64,000 bases of DNA from the NCBI RefSeq assembly GCF_029266855.1, contig NZ_JAQSWB010000006.1, positions 124,001 to 188,000 on the forward strand, written 5' to 3'. This document shows positions 52,805 to 60,605 of this stretch, in pieces (the first letter of the stretch is position 1; every line of letters starts with the position of its first letter). The notes under the pieces were generated by a model. That model made no database searches and was not told the origin of the DNA. It saw only the letters and a program-made list of their open reading frames with translations. This stretch comes from Fluviicola sp. (GTDB taxonomy: Bacteria; Bacteroidota; Bacteroidia; Flavobacteriales_D; Crocinitomicaceae). Made by a program: the position numbers and the translations under genes.

Positions 52805-52864
52805 TTGGCCGTTTTGATATGAGCGTCCTGATTATTATTCCGCAGCGGCGGAAATGTAAAGTTA
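52802..52864 (-). promoter_or_regulatory. Conserved 5' leader and -7 box, copy 1
   Basis: A 51-base segment (52802-52852, including the start codon) matches 55205-55255 at 49 of 51 positions. Read on the minus strand it starts with CCGCCGCTGCGG, which can form a CCGC/GCGG hairpin, then AATAATAATCAGGACGCTCA and ends at CCAAATG. A TAACTTTAC box lies at 52864-52856, so the leader probably begins at the transcript start. Confidence 0.65.
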
Positions 52865-52935
52865 CGATTTCATGGGAATTGGTGTTTATGCAGGAGAAAG
52901 TTTGGGTAGTTTAATTTCTTTATTCTTTGAGAATG

Positions 52936-53331
52936 CTAATGCATTGCTATCCAAAAAAACACCAGGCTAAGATATGTCCAAAGTAAGGAAAACAACATAT
53001 GTATTGTCGTTTCGAACGCTTTTCCTTTCCACAATTTAGTTGAGTAGCCGAAGAATTGAATGAAAAGTCTCATTGACCAAAAGATCCCGAATCCGAGTGA
53101 AATGATTTTGCCCAATTTGGTTTCCAATAGCTCTGTTGTTGAAGTGAAACAAAGTAAACCCATTAGAAGCAGCACCAATGCGATAAAAAACGTGTGAACT
53201 ATCATCATTTGCCTGTTTATCAAACTTATGGATTTCAATTCTTCTTTCCAGTTAAAGTACTTTGGGAAAAAGCCATGAACCAGTGCCAGGACAATAAGCA
53301 TAATACCGATTGTTTTAACGTGGATCTCCAT
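52936..53331 (-). CDS. Four-helix membrane protein, unknown function
   Basis: 131 aa with segments at 6-22, 42-62, 75-95 and 105-127. NRQMMIVHTFFIALVLLLMG and FGYSTKLWKGKAFETTIHM are notable. Overlaps the preceding methyltransferase gene by one base (53331), the last gene of the DoxX-DUF2071-methyltransferase unit. No family recognised. Confidence 0.6.
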   Translation of the reverse strand: MEIHVKTIGIMLIVLALVHGFFPKYFNWKEELKSISLINRQMMIVHTFFIALVLLLMGLLCFTSTTELLETKLGKIISLGFGIFWSMRLFIQFFGYSTKLWKGKAFETTIHMLFSLLWTYLSLVFFWIAMH

Positions 53332-54083
53332 TAAGTATGTGCATTAAAAATCGACATAAATGGAGTAAACTTTGTTTCTTTAAACGAAGTAAATCCAGCT
53401 TCAGCAAATGCTTTTCTCCAGGTGGCTTTTGAAAAAAAGTGTGTAAACCCAATAGTAAATGCCAGAAAGTTTGGAAGGTCTCTCAAGTGTTCAACCATTA
53501 TTACGTTACCTGTGGGCTTACAAACCCTATGGCATTCCTTTAGAAAGAGCACTTTCTCATCGTGGTTGCGAATTTCATGTATCGCAGACAATAAAAAAAT
53601 AGTATCAACCGAATGATCATTTAATGGAATTGATTTTGAACTTATTTGCTGCGTATTGGGATAAGTCAAACTTACTTTTCTGGCTCTCACTATTGCAGGT
53701 TCTGTGTGTTGTTTAGAGTTGTAAAAGTCATACACTTGCAGTTCAGAGTGAGGAAGTACCTGTTTGATGATATAACTCGTTTCATCAAAACCGGCATTTA
53801 TGTTTAAATTAAATTTGTCTTTTGTGTCTTCGATCTTCAATTGATCCAACCAGTCAAATTGGTAAAACCCGGAATAATCGTAAACGTACGCAGAAACAAG
53901 TAATGGTATTAAAAGCCCGTAAATGAAAGCTGGTATAATTACCCACAATAAGCTGCCTGGCCAGTGAAAAATGAATTGGCTTCCAATGATCAGTACAAGA
54001 GTTGTAAGTCCTAAGACATAAAAATGCCGGTTAAAGCTTAAAATATTAAGAACCCCTTGAAATTTTCGTCTCTTTAAGTCCAT
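53331..54083 (-). CDS. Membrane-anchored class I SAM-dependent methyltransferase
   Basis: 250 aa. Two N-terminal membrane segments (20-38, 44-64) then a methyltransferase domain: NLNINAGFDETSYIIKQ and LPHSELQVYDFYNS (the Gly-rich loop is weak), SIPLNDHSVDTIFLLSAIHE, FLKECHRVCKPTGNVIMVEH. LSAIHEIRNHDEKVLF matches motif III. Acts on a lipid or small molecule at the membrane. Overlaps the DUF2071 gene by 10 bases and precedes the four-helix protein. Confidence 0.75.
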   Translation of the reverse strand: MDLKRRKFQGVLNILSFNRHFYVLGLTTLVLIIGSQFIFHWPGSLLWVIIPAFIYGLLIPLLVSAYVYDYSGFYQFDWLDQLKIEDTKDKFNLNINAGFDETSYIIKQVLPHSELQVYDFYNSKQHTEPAIVRARKVSLTYPNTQQISSKSIPLNDHSVDTIFLLSAIHEIRNHDEKVLFLKECHRVCKPTGNVIMVEHLRDLPNFLAFTIGFTHFFSKATWRKAFAEAGFTSFKETKFTPFMSIFNAHT

Positions 54084-54808
54084 CGTTCAATTTTACCTTT
54101 TTTCCAATAATACGGAATGTTCTTGATTTCAAATGCGTTTGCTAAAGACACATCCTGCAGCTTTAATGAATTTAAAAAATCAAAATGATAGCTTTTTACT
54201 TTTACAGGTTCCGGTTTCCAATTTTGGCGAACACCTTCAATAATCAATACGGTATTATCTTCCTTGTTATAGGTAAATGTATGAGGTAAAGGTCCTGCAA
54301 ATTTTCTCGCATCTTTCCAGTCCGTAAAAGGGGAGCCTTCCGGAATATGAATTTCACTTTCTGTTTGCTCCAGAACCAATTCAAAGTCTGATTTTTGGGA
54401 CCGGATCGTGATTAAATTGTCTTGTGTGCTTTTTGAAATATCGGTTGTGGTGTAGTTGTAATGCGTGAATACATTTCCCAGTAATTCCATTTTCTTTTTA
54501 TCTGTCTCCGATTTCAGGATGTATAAACCTCTTAATCGCTTACCGGCATTGTTTGTATAGCGCACAAAAATGCGATAGCCGATCAGAAAGAAGTCATTTC
54601 CCATAAACTTGGGAAATCCTTTCGGACGTAGGTTTTTTGTTTGCACCATTGCAACTGCTATGAAAGCCCATTTATCCTGAAATGTATCAAGTTCCAGGCA
54701 TTCGGGAATGAAGGATTGAATTTGTTCTTTCGGAACAGCAAAAGTCAGAACGAGCGAACTGTCAAACCAGGCTTCCACTGCAAAAGGGTGATTCTTTAGG
54801 AAATTCAT
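54074..54808 (-). CDS. DUF2071-family (YqjF-like) protein
   Basis: 244 aa from MNFLKNHPFAVEAWFDSS, the usual YqjF start; the ATG overlaps the DoxX gene stop (ATGA). Family traits: VPKEQIQSFIPECLELDTF, WAFIAVAMVQTKNLRPKGFP, FLIGYRIFVRYTNNAGKRLR, and GSPFTDWKDARKFAGPLPHT. The fold is beta-strand rich and related to acetoacetate decarboxylase. Activity unknown. Second in the DoxX-DUF2071-methyltransferase-membrane protein run. Confidence 0.78.
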   Translation of the reverse strand: MNFLKNHPFAVEAWFDSSLVLTFAVPKEQIQSFIPECLELDTFQDKWAFIAVAMVQTKNLRPKGFPKFMGNDFFLIGYRIFVRYTNNAGKRLRGLYILKSETDKKKMELLGNVFTHYNYTTTDISKSTQDNLITIRSQKSDFELVLEQTESEIHIPEGSPFTDWKDARKFAGPLPHTFTYNKEDNTVLIIEGVRQNWKPEPVKVKSYHFDFLNSLKLQDVSLANAFEIKNIPYYWKKGKIERWT

Positions 54809-55197
54809 CTTACTTTCCCTTTCTTTTTTGGGTTCAATATAAATTCGTTGTAATAAACAAACCCAATGAATAAGAGAGCGAATACGGAGTTCAATCTGCC
54901 CCAAAGTAAAAGGTCGGGAGCTAAGATAAACTCTAAACTATTCATTACTGCCACCACAATTATTTGAGTAAGTGCATTGAGTCTTGATTGGAACTTTGTC
55001 AAAATCCAAATAGCCATTATAATTTCTGAGAGTCCGATGAGAATTGTGAAAGTCCTGGAATAGTCAGGACCTAAAATTCGTGCAACTATTTGTTCGTGTC
55101 TTGGGACCAAATTCAGGACTTTGCATACAAGCCCGTTTACAAGCCAAACTGCTGCAATTAGAAAAGTGAATATAGTATATTTATTTTCTGCTTTCAA
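54805..55197 (-). CDS. DoxX-like small membrane protein
   Basis: 130 aa, four helices. TIFTFLIAAVWLVNGLVCKV and NLVPRHEQIVARILG fit DoxX-like proteins. Translation probably starts at TTG (55197); an ATG in the conserved leader lies out of frame 9 bases upstream and opens an eight-codon mini-ORF overlapping this start, perhaps for coupling. Commonly found next to DUF2071. It heads the unit. Confidence 0.75.
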   Translation of the reverse strand: MKAENKYTIFTFLIAAVWLVNGLVCKVLNLVPRHEQIVARILGPDYSRTFTILIGLSEIIMAIWILTKFQSRLNALTQIIVVAVMNSLEFILAPDLLLWGRLNSVFALLFIGFVYYNEFILNPKKKGKVR

Positions 55198-55204
55198 TGG
55201 TTTG

Positions 55205-55268
55205 CATTTGGCTGTTTTGAAATGAGCGTCCTGATTATTATTCCGCAGCGGCGGATCGGGTAAAGGTA
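55205..55268 (-). promoter_or_regulatory. Conserved 5' leader and -7 box, copy 2
   Basis: Same 51-base leader as at 52802, two mismatches, followed by a TACCTTTAC box (55268-55260). Here it precedes the DoxX-like gene. The leader's final ATG starts an 8-codon reading frame (MQTIESRK) that overlaps the TTG start of the downstream gene. Confidence 0.65.
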
Positions 55269-55416
55269 GTTAATTCTTAATTGCGAATCACGAATCCGTT
55301 GTCGTCTTAAGCGATGGAAGTCCGAGAATTAAATCGTCTCCACTAGCTTACGGATCAACTTCTTTTGGGGGAACGAGTCTGCTGTTTCAAAGAGTATTTG
55401 ATTATTATGCGGGCTT

Positions 55417-56157
55417 TTAGTTCAAGTTCAAGCCCAATGCAAGCCCGAGCCAGGGTTTTGATTCGTAGATCCAAATGTTGTTATTCTTATCCAGGAGGTT
55501 ATCAAAACCGAGAGCAAGCCCGACTGTAAAATGATTGATGGCAAAAATTCCTGCCAGACCCTTACTCCAAACTATTCCGTCATATTCCTGCTGCAATACA
55601 TTGTCCGTATTTGTGGGCGACATGAAGGTGTTCCCCAAACCTGTAAAGGCCCCGATTGAAAACCCGAAATGATTGATATCCCTGTTTGATTTCCCCAAAG
55701 GATTGGCGGTATAATTCAACACATATTTGTCTGTTCTGAAACCAAGATACACTGCGCCATTCAGGTTCGCATTCAATTGCGCAGGAACGCTTTTTTGTCC
55801 GGGCCTGAGTTTGAGAGGGATGGTAAAAAAGTCAATATCAAACGATGCTTTATTAAACGACACCATTTGCTCGTAAGCACCTTTCATTTCTTTCGGGAAG
55901 ACAAGCATTTTAAGGGTGGTGTCTACGATGAGCTGGCGGTTTACTCTTTTAGTAGCGTGAATGCGCAGGTTATCCTCAACGATGTCGATATAAACCCGTT
56001 TTTTTTGATGGTCGTTGCGCTGGGTGTAGAAGCCGTCATTCAATTCTTTTTTAGCGCTTTTTTGAAAAACACTGCAGCTTGTAAGGACTATGCAGCAAGA
56101 CATAATCAGCAAAGCCGATTTGATTAAAGTATTCCCAGCTTTTTTTCCTAAGTTCAT
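55417..56157 (-). CDS. Outer-membrane-type lipoprotein, unknown
   Basis: 246 aa from MNLGKKAG; the ORF could begin earlier but the signal and lipobox LTSCS (C25) fit this start. The mature part alternates strands (KLRPGQKSVPAQLNANLNG, AVYLGFRTDKYVLNY, GFSIGAFTGLGNTFM, GIFAINHFTVGLALGFDNL) and ends WLGLALGLNLN, like a small outer-membrane beta-barrel. The AT-rich repeat module starts 35 bases upstream of this start. Function unknown. Confidence 0.65.
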   Translation of the reverse strand: MNLGKKAGNTLIKSALLIMSCCIVLTSCSVFQKSAKKELNDGFYTQRNDHQKKRVYIDIVEDNLRIHATKRVNRQLIVDTTLKMLVFPKEMKGAYEQMVSFNKASFDIDFFTIPLKLRPGQKSVPAQLNANLNGAVYLGFRTDKYVLNYTANPLGKSNRDINHFGFSIGAFTGLGNTFMSPTNTDNVLQQEYDGIVWSKGLAGIFAINHFTVGLALGFDNLLDKNNNIWIYESKPWLGLALGLNLN

Positions 56158-56191
56158 GATCAAATCCCTGCTAATTTGTTTATACTGTTTA

Positions 56192-56240
56192 CTAAAATAC
56201 AATTTATAGCATGTATAAAACAAGTGAAACGCTCGCGTCA
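56192..56240. repeat. AT-rich repeat module, copy 1
   Basis: CTAAAATACAATTTATAGC at 56192-56210 followed by a decayed ACGCTCGCGTCAATAAGAGG end. It begins 35 bases upstream of the minus-strand start at 56157, the same distance as at 59383 relative to 59348. Confidence 0.6.
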
Positions 56241-56260
56241 ATAAGAGGAATTTGCTTTGA

Positions 56261-57229
56261 TCAGTTTAAATGTCCATCCGTGTTTTCCCAGCTCATGGCA
56301 ACTTTTCCTCTTGTCCGCATGGCTTCGATGTAGCCTATTGCTTCGGGAAGTTCCTGGTACGGGAAAACTTTTTCTATCCGGGGAGCGATTTTCTTGTCCC
56401 GGACCAAAGCGGCCAGGATTTCCAGGTCTTTTGTATTGGCTTCGGCAGTAAACTGGCTTAGAGGAAATTTGCTGAACGCTTTTTTCAATGAGACAGACAT
56501 CATGTGTCCGATCGTGGTGAAACCAACCACTACACCACGTCGGCCCATGCGTTTGTAATCGCTGAAAGACAGGTTTCCGTTGGTATCTACAACTAAATCA
56601 TATTTCCCGGTATGCCGATGAATGTTTTCCTGATCATAGGCAATGACTTTATCAGCACCCAAAGATCGTACAAAATCCACATTTTTCCCGGAACAAACCG
56701 CGGTTACATGTGCACCGTAAGCTTTCGCGATCTGAACAGCAAAATGGCCCACACCACCGGAGGAGCCGTTAATCAGTACGGTTTCTCCTTTTTTCAGTTC
56801 TCCGTGAGTGATGAGCGCCTGTAAAGCAGTCAATCCGGCAATGGGAACACATGCCATTTCCTGGAAGCTTGCTCCCTCAGGCATTTTGGCGCAAACGGCT
56901 TCATTCACGCAGGAATATTCGGCAAAAACTCCGCCTGCAAGTGATTCGCCAAATACTTTGTCACCAATCTTGAATTCCGTGACATCCTTTCCCGTTTCTG
57001 TTACAATTCCGGCAAAATCGGCTCCGGGGATTTTATCTTTGGGCTTGAACAATCCGAACACGAAGCGTGCAAAAAAAGGCTTTCCACGTATAATATGCCA
57101 GTCTGCCGGGTTAGCGGAGTTTGCAAGGATTTTAATCTTCACTTGGTTATCCTTCGGAACAGGAAGTTCGACCTCTTCTAAGCGAAGAACTTCAGGTCCT
57201 CCGTATTTGGTTTTGGTGTACGCTTTCAT
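56261..57229 (-). CDS. Zinc-free medium-chain NADPH-dependent oxidoreductase (quinone oxidoreductase-like)
   Basis: 322 aa. MKAYTKTKYGGPEVLRLEEV is the typical N-terminus. NSANPADWHIIRGKPF, IPGADFAGIVTETGKDVTEF, CVPIAGLTALQALITHGELK and ETVLINGSSGGVGHFAVQIA are MDR blocks; GSSGGVG binds NADPH. No structural zinc cysteines. Reduces quinones or enones in the cytoplasm; partner not known. Single gene; next gene downstream is a lipoprotein past the AT-rich repeat. Confidence 0.88.
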   Translation of the reverse strand: MKAYTKTKYGGPEVLRLEEVELPVPKDNQVKIKILANSANPADWHIIRGKPFFARFVFGLFKPKDKIPGADFAGIVTETGKDVTEFKIGDKVFGESLAGGVFAEYSCVNEAVCAKMPEGASFQEMACVPIAGLTALQALITHGELKKGETVLINGSSGGVGHFAVQIAKAYGAHVTAVCSGKNVDFVRSLGADKVIAYDQENIHRHTGKYDLVVDTNGNLSFSDYKRMGRRGVVVGFTTIGHMMSVSLKKAFSKFPLSQFTAEANTKDLEILAALVRDKKIAPRIEKVFPYQELPEAIGYIEAMRTRGKVAMSWENTDGHLN

Positions 57230-57534
57230 GGAACATTCTGATTCGTTATTGTGATAAGTTTCTTATGCTGCGAAACATGAATCGAAATTAGCGGTTTTTG
57301 TCTTTTGATATTTTGTGCTTGTGAGGAAAGCACTGATAATCGTGCCGGGCGGTCGATAGAGGCTGTAAAGTGGAATTCCGGGTTCGTGATTTCTTTTTTA
57401 CCGCAAAGAGCGCTGAGTACGCAAAGAATATCCAACTTTTATTGTTCATCCTATTGATTATTAAGACATCGTGAAGAAGATCACCAATGTTGGGATAAGT
57501 GCTCGTTCTAACTTAGGGAATTCATTGGCTTTTA
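57230..57534. other. Intergenic region, no gene seen
   Basis: Includes TTTACCGCAAAGAGCGCTGAG and a related CGCAAAG, a filler sequence often seen between Bacteroidetes genes. A minus-strand frame here (LCVLSALCGKK) is most likely this repeat read as protein. No promoter recognised for the 56261 gene. Confidence 0.5.
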
Positions 57535-58047
57535 CTATCGCAGCCAATTTTCACGCCTTACAGCATAAATAAGCTCATCCAAATATTCGTTATTCTTTAT
57601 GAGCACTTTTTCAAAACGTCCTTCTAAAATAAAGTTGTTCTTTTCCAACACTTTTTGCGAAGCGGTATTTGTCCCGAATGGTCTTGCAAATACGCGGTCA
57701 ATAGCATAGTTCGCAAAGGCAAAGTCAACGGCAAGTTTTATTGCGCTACTAATTATACCCTGTCCCCAAAATGGTTCTGCTAACCAATAACCAAGTTCAG
57801 CATTTTTTCTATAGATGTCGTCTTGCGGGTGTATACCAATTCCACCTACCACTTGTCCGTCAAGGTCAATAGCAAAAATATGAATAGGGTCGTCCTTGGT
57901 TGCGAACTCAATAAATGCCTGTCCATTTCTTTCAGAATATGGAAAAGGAAATTTGTCAGTCAAATTTTTTGCAACATTCCAATTGTTGGCATACTTGACC
58001 AAACTGTCTAAGTCCGATAAAGTCCAGGGTCTAAGCTTAATGTTCAT
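57535..58047 (-). CDS. GNAT acetyltransferase, RimJ/RimL-like
   Basis: 170 aa from MNIKLRPWTLSDLDSLVKYA; a GTG start 14 codons upstream overlaps the next gene and is less likely. QVVGGIGIHPQDD, AELGYWLAEPFWGQGIISSA (acetyl-CoA loop), FARPFGTNTASQKVLEKNNF and YAVRREN are RimJ/L-type hallmarks. Probably acetylates an N-terminus or small amine. Stands on its own. Confidence 0.82.
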   Translation of the reverse strand: MNIKLRPWTLSDLDSLVKYANNWNVAKNLTDKFPFPYSERNGQAFIEFATKDDPIHIFAIDLDGQVVGGIGIHPQDDIYRKNAELGYWLAEPFWGQGIISSAIKLAVDFAFANYAIDRVFARPFGTNTASQKVLEKNNFILEGRFEKVLIKNNEYLDELIYAVRRENWLR

Positions 58048-58085
58048 TTTATTTTCCTGCTCATTTACGTTAACAAAAGGAACTA

Positions 58086-58688
58086 TCACATCATCGTAAA
58101 GTACATTATCAGCAGCGTTCCGGGAAACACGATGATCAGGGACGCAACCCGTGCAAAGTTAAACCAGGCGCTTTGTCGTCTGAATAGGAAGGTGAGTATT
58201 GGAATCAGCAGAAAAAGCTGAAATGCCGGAAACCAGGTAAAGGTGGACCGCTGCCTGATTTCTTCGTGCTTTCTTATTCCGGATTCACCGACTTGAATAT
58301 CGTAGCTCAACATCTTCCCCGTTCGAAAAACAGGAGAATAGGTAAGTTTCATCGTGTTTTCCACCCGGTCGCTCCAGTCATCTAATGATGGTGTGAATTG
58401 ATATCCTTCCACGTCCAGTACTTTGTGCCAGGTATATTCCCAGTTCCGGTCAACTTTCCAGGCTTTTTCCGATATTCTTTTGGTCGGGCCGTCAACGAAA
58501 AACTCGATAATGGAAATCACTAACATCGCCGCACAAAATACGACAACCAGTTTGAAGATGATCCATTGCCACCCTGAGGTAATTCGTTCGTAAAATTCTT
58601 TGTCCTCGCGTGCTTCTTTTTCTTTTTTTAGCCGCATTTTTTCAGCTGCAATACGCATGGACTCCTGGTGGTTGATATTTCTAGACAT
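58086..58688 (-). CDS. Membrane protein, unknown function
   Basis: 200 aa. Charged coiled-coil start (EKMRLKKEKEAREDKEFYER), then a helix at about 44-66, a periplasmic-type middle (WKVDRNWEYTWHKVLDVEGY) and two C-terminal helices (about 148-165, 178-198). No family match from memory. Confidence 0.6.
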   Translation of the reverse strand: MSRNINHQESMRIAAEKMRLKKEKEAREDKEFYERITSGWQWIIFKLVVVFCAAMLVISIIEFFVDGPTKRISEKAWKVDRNWEYTWHKVLDVEGYQFTPSLDDWSDRVENTMKLTYSPVFRTGKMLSYDIQVGESGIRKHEEIRQRSTFTWFPAFQLFLLIPILTFLFRRQSAWFNFARVASLIIVFPGTLLIMYFTMM

Positions 58689-58779
58689 TGACTTTAGTAA
58701 TTAACTGCAATATTACAGTTTTTCTTCGAGTTCAATGTTGATACGTAGTAATCCTGAACCGATCTCAAACTGTCCCCAA

Positions 58780-58814
58780 GTTAGCGCGAGCCTTTGGCTC
58801 GTGCTGTGCTAAAT
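58780..58814. repeat. GTTAGCGCGAG hairpin repeat, copy a
   Basis: GTTAGCGCGAGCC-ttt-GGCTCGTGCTGTGCTAAAT. GAGCC pairs with GGCTC. It follows a GATCTCAAACTGTCCCC segment also present at 60250. The minus-strand gene ending at 58809 takes its stop codon from inside this repeat. Confidence 0.65.
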
Positions 58815-59348
58815 CTTTTTATGAACTTTCATTAATCCATTTTCATATAATCCACCGGCATCAATTCTGGTTATGTCTTCAATTGCAAATAGGATTCTTC
58901 CTCGGTCTAATGAACTGCGGGTGCCAAATTCTTTGATAACAATAGAATTAGCATCCATCTCTTCAATTTCTCCAATGATGCACATTCCATTATCAATATT
59001 TTGAATATGTAAATTGACGTGTTTAAATGTTTTATTAACTGATTTTAAAATTACTTCAATGGAATCTATTTTAATTGACTTGATATTTTTTTCCTGATCG
59101 TGTTTATTGATGATCTTGTGGACACTAGTCAGGTCATTATTTGCCCACTTGATTCTTGTGATATCCTCCCGTTTGAAAACAACAATTCCATTGAATAATC
59201 CATCATCATTGTAATGTTCAAGAAGAAGAAAATGGTCATTAAATTGTCGAATGAAACCATAAAAAGATTCATTAAACAAATCGGTAAAAATGTCTACAAA
59301 TGATTTTTCAGTTTTTAATTTCTTTAGGTTCTTTGATGCTATATCCAT
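58809..59348 (-). CDS. Protein with two small beta-domains, unknown function
   Basis: 179 aa. FDNHFLLLEHYNDDGLFNGI and IVVFKREDITRIKWANNDLT form one SH3-like unit, and MCIIGEIEEMDANSIVIKEF with GRILFAIEDITRID a second similar unit, so the gene looks like an internal duplication. No signal. The stop codon is supplied by the repeat at 58780, suggesting an insertion or truncation of the original C-terminus. The AT-rich repeat module lies 35 bases upstream. Confidence 0.6.
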   Translation of the reverse strand: MDIASKNLKKLKTEKSFVDIFTDLFNESFYGFIRQFNDHFLLLEHYNDDGLFNGIVVFKREDITRIKWANNDLTSVHKIINKHDQEKNIKSIKIDSIEVILKSVNKTFKHVNLHIQNIDNGMCIIGEIEEMDANSIVIKEFGTRSSLDRGRILFAIEDITRIDAGGLYENGLMKVHKKI

Positions 59349-59382
59349 GGGAGGTTAATTATTTCAACTTATTTATACCTAC

Positions 59383-59463
59383 CTAAAATACAATTTATAG
59401 CGCAATCCGGAACTAATCCGGGAGTGTTGAATAGAGTAGCACGAACGAGACGTTCGCGCTAAC
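59383..59463. repeat. AT-rich repeat module with inverted GCGCGAA hairpin, copy 2
   Basis: CTAAAATACAATTTATAG (59383-59400), then CGCAATCCGGAACTAATCC, then AGCACGAACGAGACGTTCGCGCTAAC (59438-59463), which is the reverse complement of the GTTAGCGCGA hairpin family. It begins 35 bases upstream of the 59348 start. Confidence 0.65.
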
Positions 59464-59540
59464 AAAGGGAAACCCTGTTTGTATACTCTATAATTTCGTT
59501 CATCTTATTGTGTGCTTATGCAATGCCCGCAAACTTAATA

Positions 59541-59597
59541 TAAAATACAATTAATAGCTTGATCGGGAAGTTTGGGAACAAGTGCTCACGCTATTAA
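59541..59597. repeat. AT-rich repeat module, copy 3
   Basis: TAAAATACAATTAATAGCTT, then GGGAACAAGTGCTCACGCTATTAAGG. A diverged copy lying just past the stop of the gene at 59601. Confidence 0.55.
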
Positions 59598-59600
59598 GGA

Positions 59601-60173
59601 TTAACAAGTTTGATGTATCCACACATATTTTCCATTCAAAAAGGTTATTAATCCGCCACCAATTTCGTTTGCGCCTAAAGCGATTGAAGGATTTTGAAGT
59701 TTAATGTCTTTACTTCCTAAAATATCACCTTCCTCTGTAAATGTTGCCTCGCTGGTTTCTTTGTCTTCTACAATCCCCCAATAATCAACCCAGCCAAATT
59801 CTGTGAAATGTGCGAATGGTTTACCAAAACCAATTCTAACTTCTTCGTTTGTCTTACCATGTTTGATTATTATACCGGAAGTTTCTTTTTCTTTTTGATA
59901 AAAAGCTTTGTCTGAAAATCCGTCTCCGTTATAGTCTGCAACCAGTGTGTCTGTCAATTTGTATACTCTTGCTTTTTCAAATTCACTTAAAGCTTGGTTC
60001 CTGTAATCTTCACCGGGATCTTCTTCTGCCGGGTTTTGTTGAGTATTAACAGCTGTTGTATCTGGAACAGGGGCAGGAGAGGTATTCGAGACACGATTCG
60101 AAACCCGTTCGGATTTTGATTGTCCGCAAGCTGTTAAAATCAAAAAAGGCAATATGTAAATTATCTGTTTCAT
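59601..60173 (-). CDS. Lipoprotein with calcium-binding-like segment, unknown
   Basis: 190 aa from the ATG whose product begins MKQIIYILPFLILTACGQS, lipobox LTAC. After a Pro/Thr-rich linker (about 25-60), TLVADYNGDGFSDKAFYQKE resembles the DxDxDG loop of EF-hand/FG-GAP calcium sites. Possibly a surface lipoprotein with one calcium loop. An AT-rich repeat starts 43 bases upstream. Confidence 0.65.
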   Translation of the reverse strand: MKQIIYILPFLILTACGQSKSERVSNRVSNTSPAPVPDTTAVNTQQNPAEEDPGEDYRNQALSEFEKARVYKLTDTLVADYNGDGFSDKAFYQKEKETSGIIIKHGKTNEEVRIGFGKPFAHFTEFGWVDYWGIVEDKETSEATFTEEGDILGSKDIKLQNPSIALGANEIGGGLITFLNGKYVWIHQTC

Positions 60174-60215
60174 GGTGGTTTTTAAGATGAGTGCTAACTT
60201 ATTTAGATGTGCGCA

Positions 60216-60259
60216 CCTAAAATACAATTTATAGGGCAATCCGGAACCAATCTCAAACT
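60216..60259. repeat. AT-rich repeat module, copy 4
   Basis: CCTAAAATACAATTTATAGG, then GCAATCCGGAACCAATCTCAAACTGTC, shared almost base for base with 59383 and 58755. It joins directly to the 21-bp array. Confidence 0.65.
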
Positions 60260-60585
60260 GTCGGAATAGGTTCTCACGAACTTACAAAGCGATCTTTCGG
60301 TCATCCCATTCAGTCTCCCGCATATACAAAGACGTGTGAAGCTGTTGCAAGTCAATCTTTTGTGCTTACAAAGCCATCTTCGCGCTTTACATAACAATCT
60401 CACAGGCTTACAAAGCAATCTCGTGGGCTTACAAGGTAATCTCGCGGACTTACAAAGCCATCTCCGGCGTTTACAAGACGATCTCACGGGTTTACAAGTC
60501 AATCTCTTGAACTTACAAAGCAATCTCGCGGGATTACAAAGTCATGTGAAGGTCCTTACAAGATAATCTCACGTATCTACGAGCC
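60260..60585. repeat. 21-bp tandem array (about 15 units) readable as leucine heptads
   Basis: Units of 21 bases from 60260, with consensus CTTACAAAGCAATCTCGCGG plus one base; variation mostly at positions 9-11 and 17-21. One unit at 60533 is 22 bases and breaks the frame. Read on the plus strand from 60270 it gives a 4-3 leucine pattern, LQSNLAGLQSNLVG-like, as in a coiled coil, ending at 60566. The minus frame gives CKPxRLL heptads. A protein is possible but unproven. Situated between two minus-strand genes. Confidence 0.7.
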
Positions 60586-60605
60586 TTTTGAAGGTTTGTT
60601 ATACC

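Noticed and set aside
57226-57435. Minus-strand frame starting MDILCVLSALCGKK
   Set aside because: Matches a recurrent non-coding filler (ACCGCAAAGAGCGC) and overlaps the start of the oxidoreductase gene.
60203-60523. Minus-strand Cys/Lys/Arg-rich 106-aa frame
   Set aside because: It is the tandem 21-bp array read backwards; composition follows the repeat and it overlaps the AT-rich module.
60260-60585. CRISPR array
   Set aside because: Units are head-to-tail without spacers, and no cas genes are present.
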